Notes under the pieces: model-generated
Databases searched by the model: none
Seen by the model: only the letters and a program-made list of their open reading frames with translations
What the model was told of the DNA's origin: nothing
Part shown: positions 63,848 through 64,000 of the stretch, piece by piece
How positions within the stretch are numbered: the stretch's first letter is position 1
Layout: each line of letters opens with the position of its first letter
Translations under genes and position numbers: made by a program
Origin: Vreelandella glaciei
GTDB lineage: Bacteria; Pseudomonadota; Gammaproteobacteria; Pseudomonadales; Halomonadaceae
Direction of reading: 5' to 3'
NCBI RefSeq assembly: GCF_013415125.1
Contig: NZ_JACCDE010000002.1
Span: 186,001 to 250,000 of the forward strand
Length of the DNA: 64,000 nucleotides

Positions 63848-64000
63848 TTACATTCGGAAAACGCCGAACTTAGTCTCTGCGATCTCAGCATTCATTGCGG
63901 CAGCCAGAGAAAGCCCTAACACTTCACGGGTCTGTGTGGGATCAATAACGCCGTCGTCCCACAGCCGGGCACTGGCATAGTAAGGGTGACCCTGGTTTTC
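63848..64000 (-). CDS. liuB: Methylcrotonyl-CoA carboxylase beta subunit, C-terminus (gene runs off window)
   Basis: The last 50 codons of an acyl-CoA carboxyltransferase are visible: [20 protein letters not shown], then [20 protein letters not shown] and a terminal FGVFRM. This ending is characteristic of MCC beta subunits, and liuC, liuD and liuE follow on the same strand. The rest of the gene, and presumably the liuR-liuA start of the operon, lies to the right of the window. Confidence 0.9.
   Translation of the reverse strand, partial: ENQGHPYYASARLWDDGVIDPTQTREVLGLSLAAAMNAEIAETKFGVFRM

Noticed and set aside
1-64000. tRNA or rRNA genes
   Set aside because: No T-loop-like sequence with an acceptor stem or rRNA-like block was noticed on either strand; a tRNAscan run would be needed to exclude them fully.

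Overview
The window reads as a chromosomal segment of a halophilic gammaproteobacterium, most likely Halomonas or a close relative in the Halomonadaceae. The best evidence is a complete teaABCD cluster (ectoine/hydroxyectoine TRAP transporter plus its universal stress protein), backed by other TRAP transporters, several Usp proteins, and gene orders shared with Pseudomonas-type gammaproteobacteria (lptM-lysA-dapF-DUF484-xerC-yigB; engB-cytochrome c4-dsbA; thiS-thiG-trmB). No rRNA, tRNA or CRISPR array was recognised.

Layout. 1-3.4 kb: end of a BenE-type benzoate transporter, a tandem-domain Usp, a convergent BenM/CatM-like LysR regulator with an ATAC-N7-GTAT operator over its own ribosome-binding site, and a single-domain Usp. 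3.5-8.2 kb: an mscL remnant, then the hemC-hemD-hemX-hemY operon on the minus strand, closed by a terminator. 8.4-11.1 kb: a multi-PAS/LOV-GGDEF-EAL protein. 11.2-17.9 kb: argH, lptM, lysA, dapF, DUF484, xerC, a HAD phosphatase and convergent engB. 18.3-20.6 kb: cytochrome c4, dsbA and an EEP-family hydrolase. 20.7-24 kb: a TakQMP-like TRAP transporter. 24.1-29.8 kb: thiD, Usp, a chalcone-isomerase-like protein, dtd, yheS and its TIGR02444 neighbour. 29.9-33.7 kb: teaABCD. 33.8-37.7 kb: FKBP isomerase, PHB-depolymerase-like esterase, SCO1, a small membrane protein and an AEC permease. 37.7-38.25 kb: a duplicated intergenic unit that looks like two tandem Fur-controlled small RNAs. 38.3-40.1 kb: trmB, thiG, thiS. 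40.2-51.7 kb: DUF423, metallophosphoesterase, a PaoABC-like molybdenum aldehyde oxidoreductase with its MocA and XdhC maturation proteins, DUF411, thioesterase, malate synthase G and an alpha/beta hydrolase.

51.7-59.95 kb is the clearest accessory region. The C-terminal third of comM stops at the GGS|KPKPGE junction, where a Tn7-like element of the Tn6022/AbaR type begins. The element carries tniC(tnsA)-tniA(tnsB)-tniB(tnsC)-tniD(tniQ)-tniE as an overlapping operon, three TnsB-site-like repeats at its left end, and decayed helicase-like cargo. Neither its right end nor the 5' part of comM is visible. The element runs directly into the leucine-degradation genes liuE-D-C-B (60-64 kb, minus strand), so one side has been lost by deletion or rearrangement.

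The most novel observation is the pair of iron-regulated sRNA genes at 37.7-38.25 kb. Their architecture (tandem copies, Fur-box-like sequence between -35 and -10, Rho-independent terminators) is that of PrrF1/PrrF2 in Pseudomonas. All identifications come from reading the sequence and from family knowledge; no database search was run.
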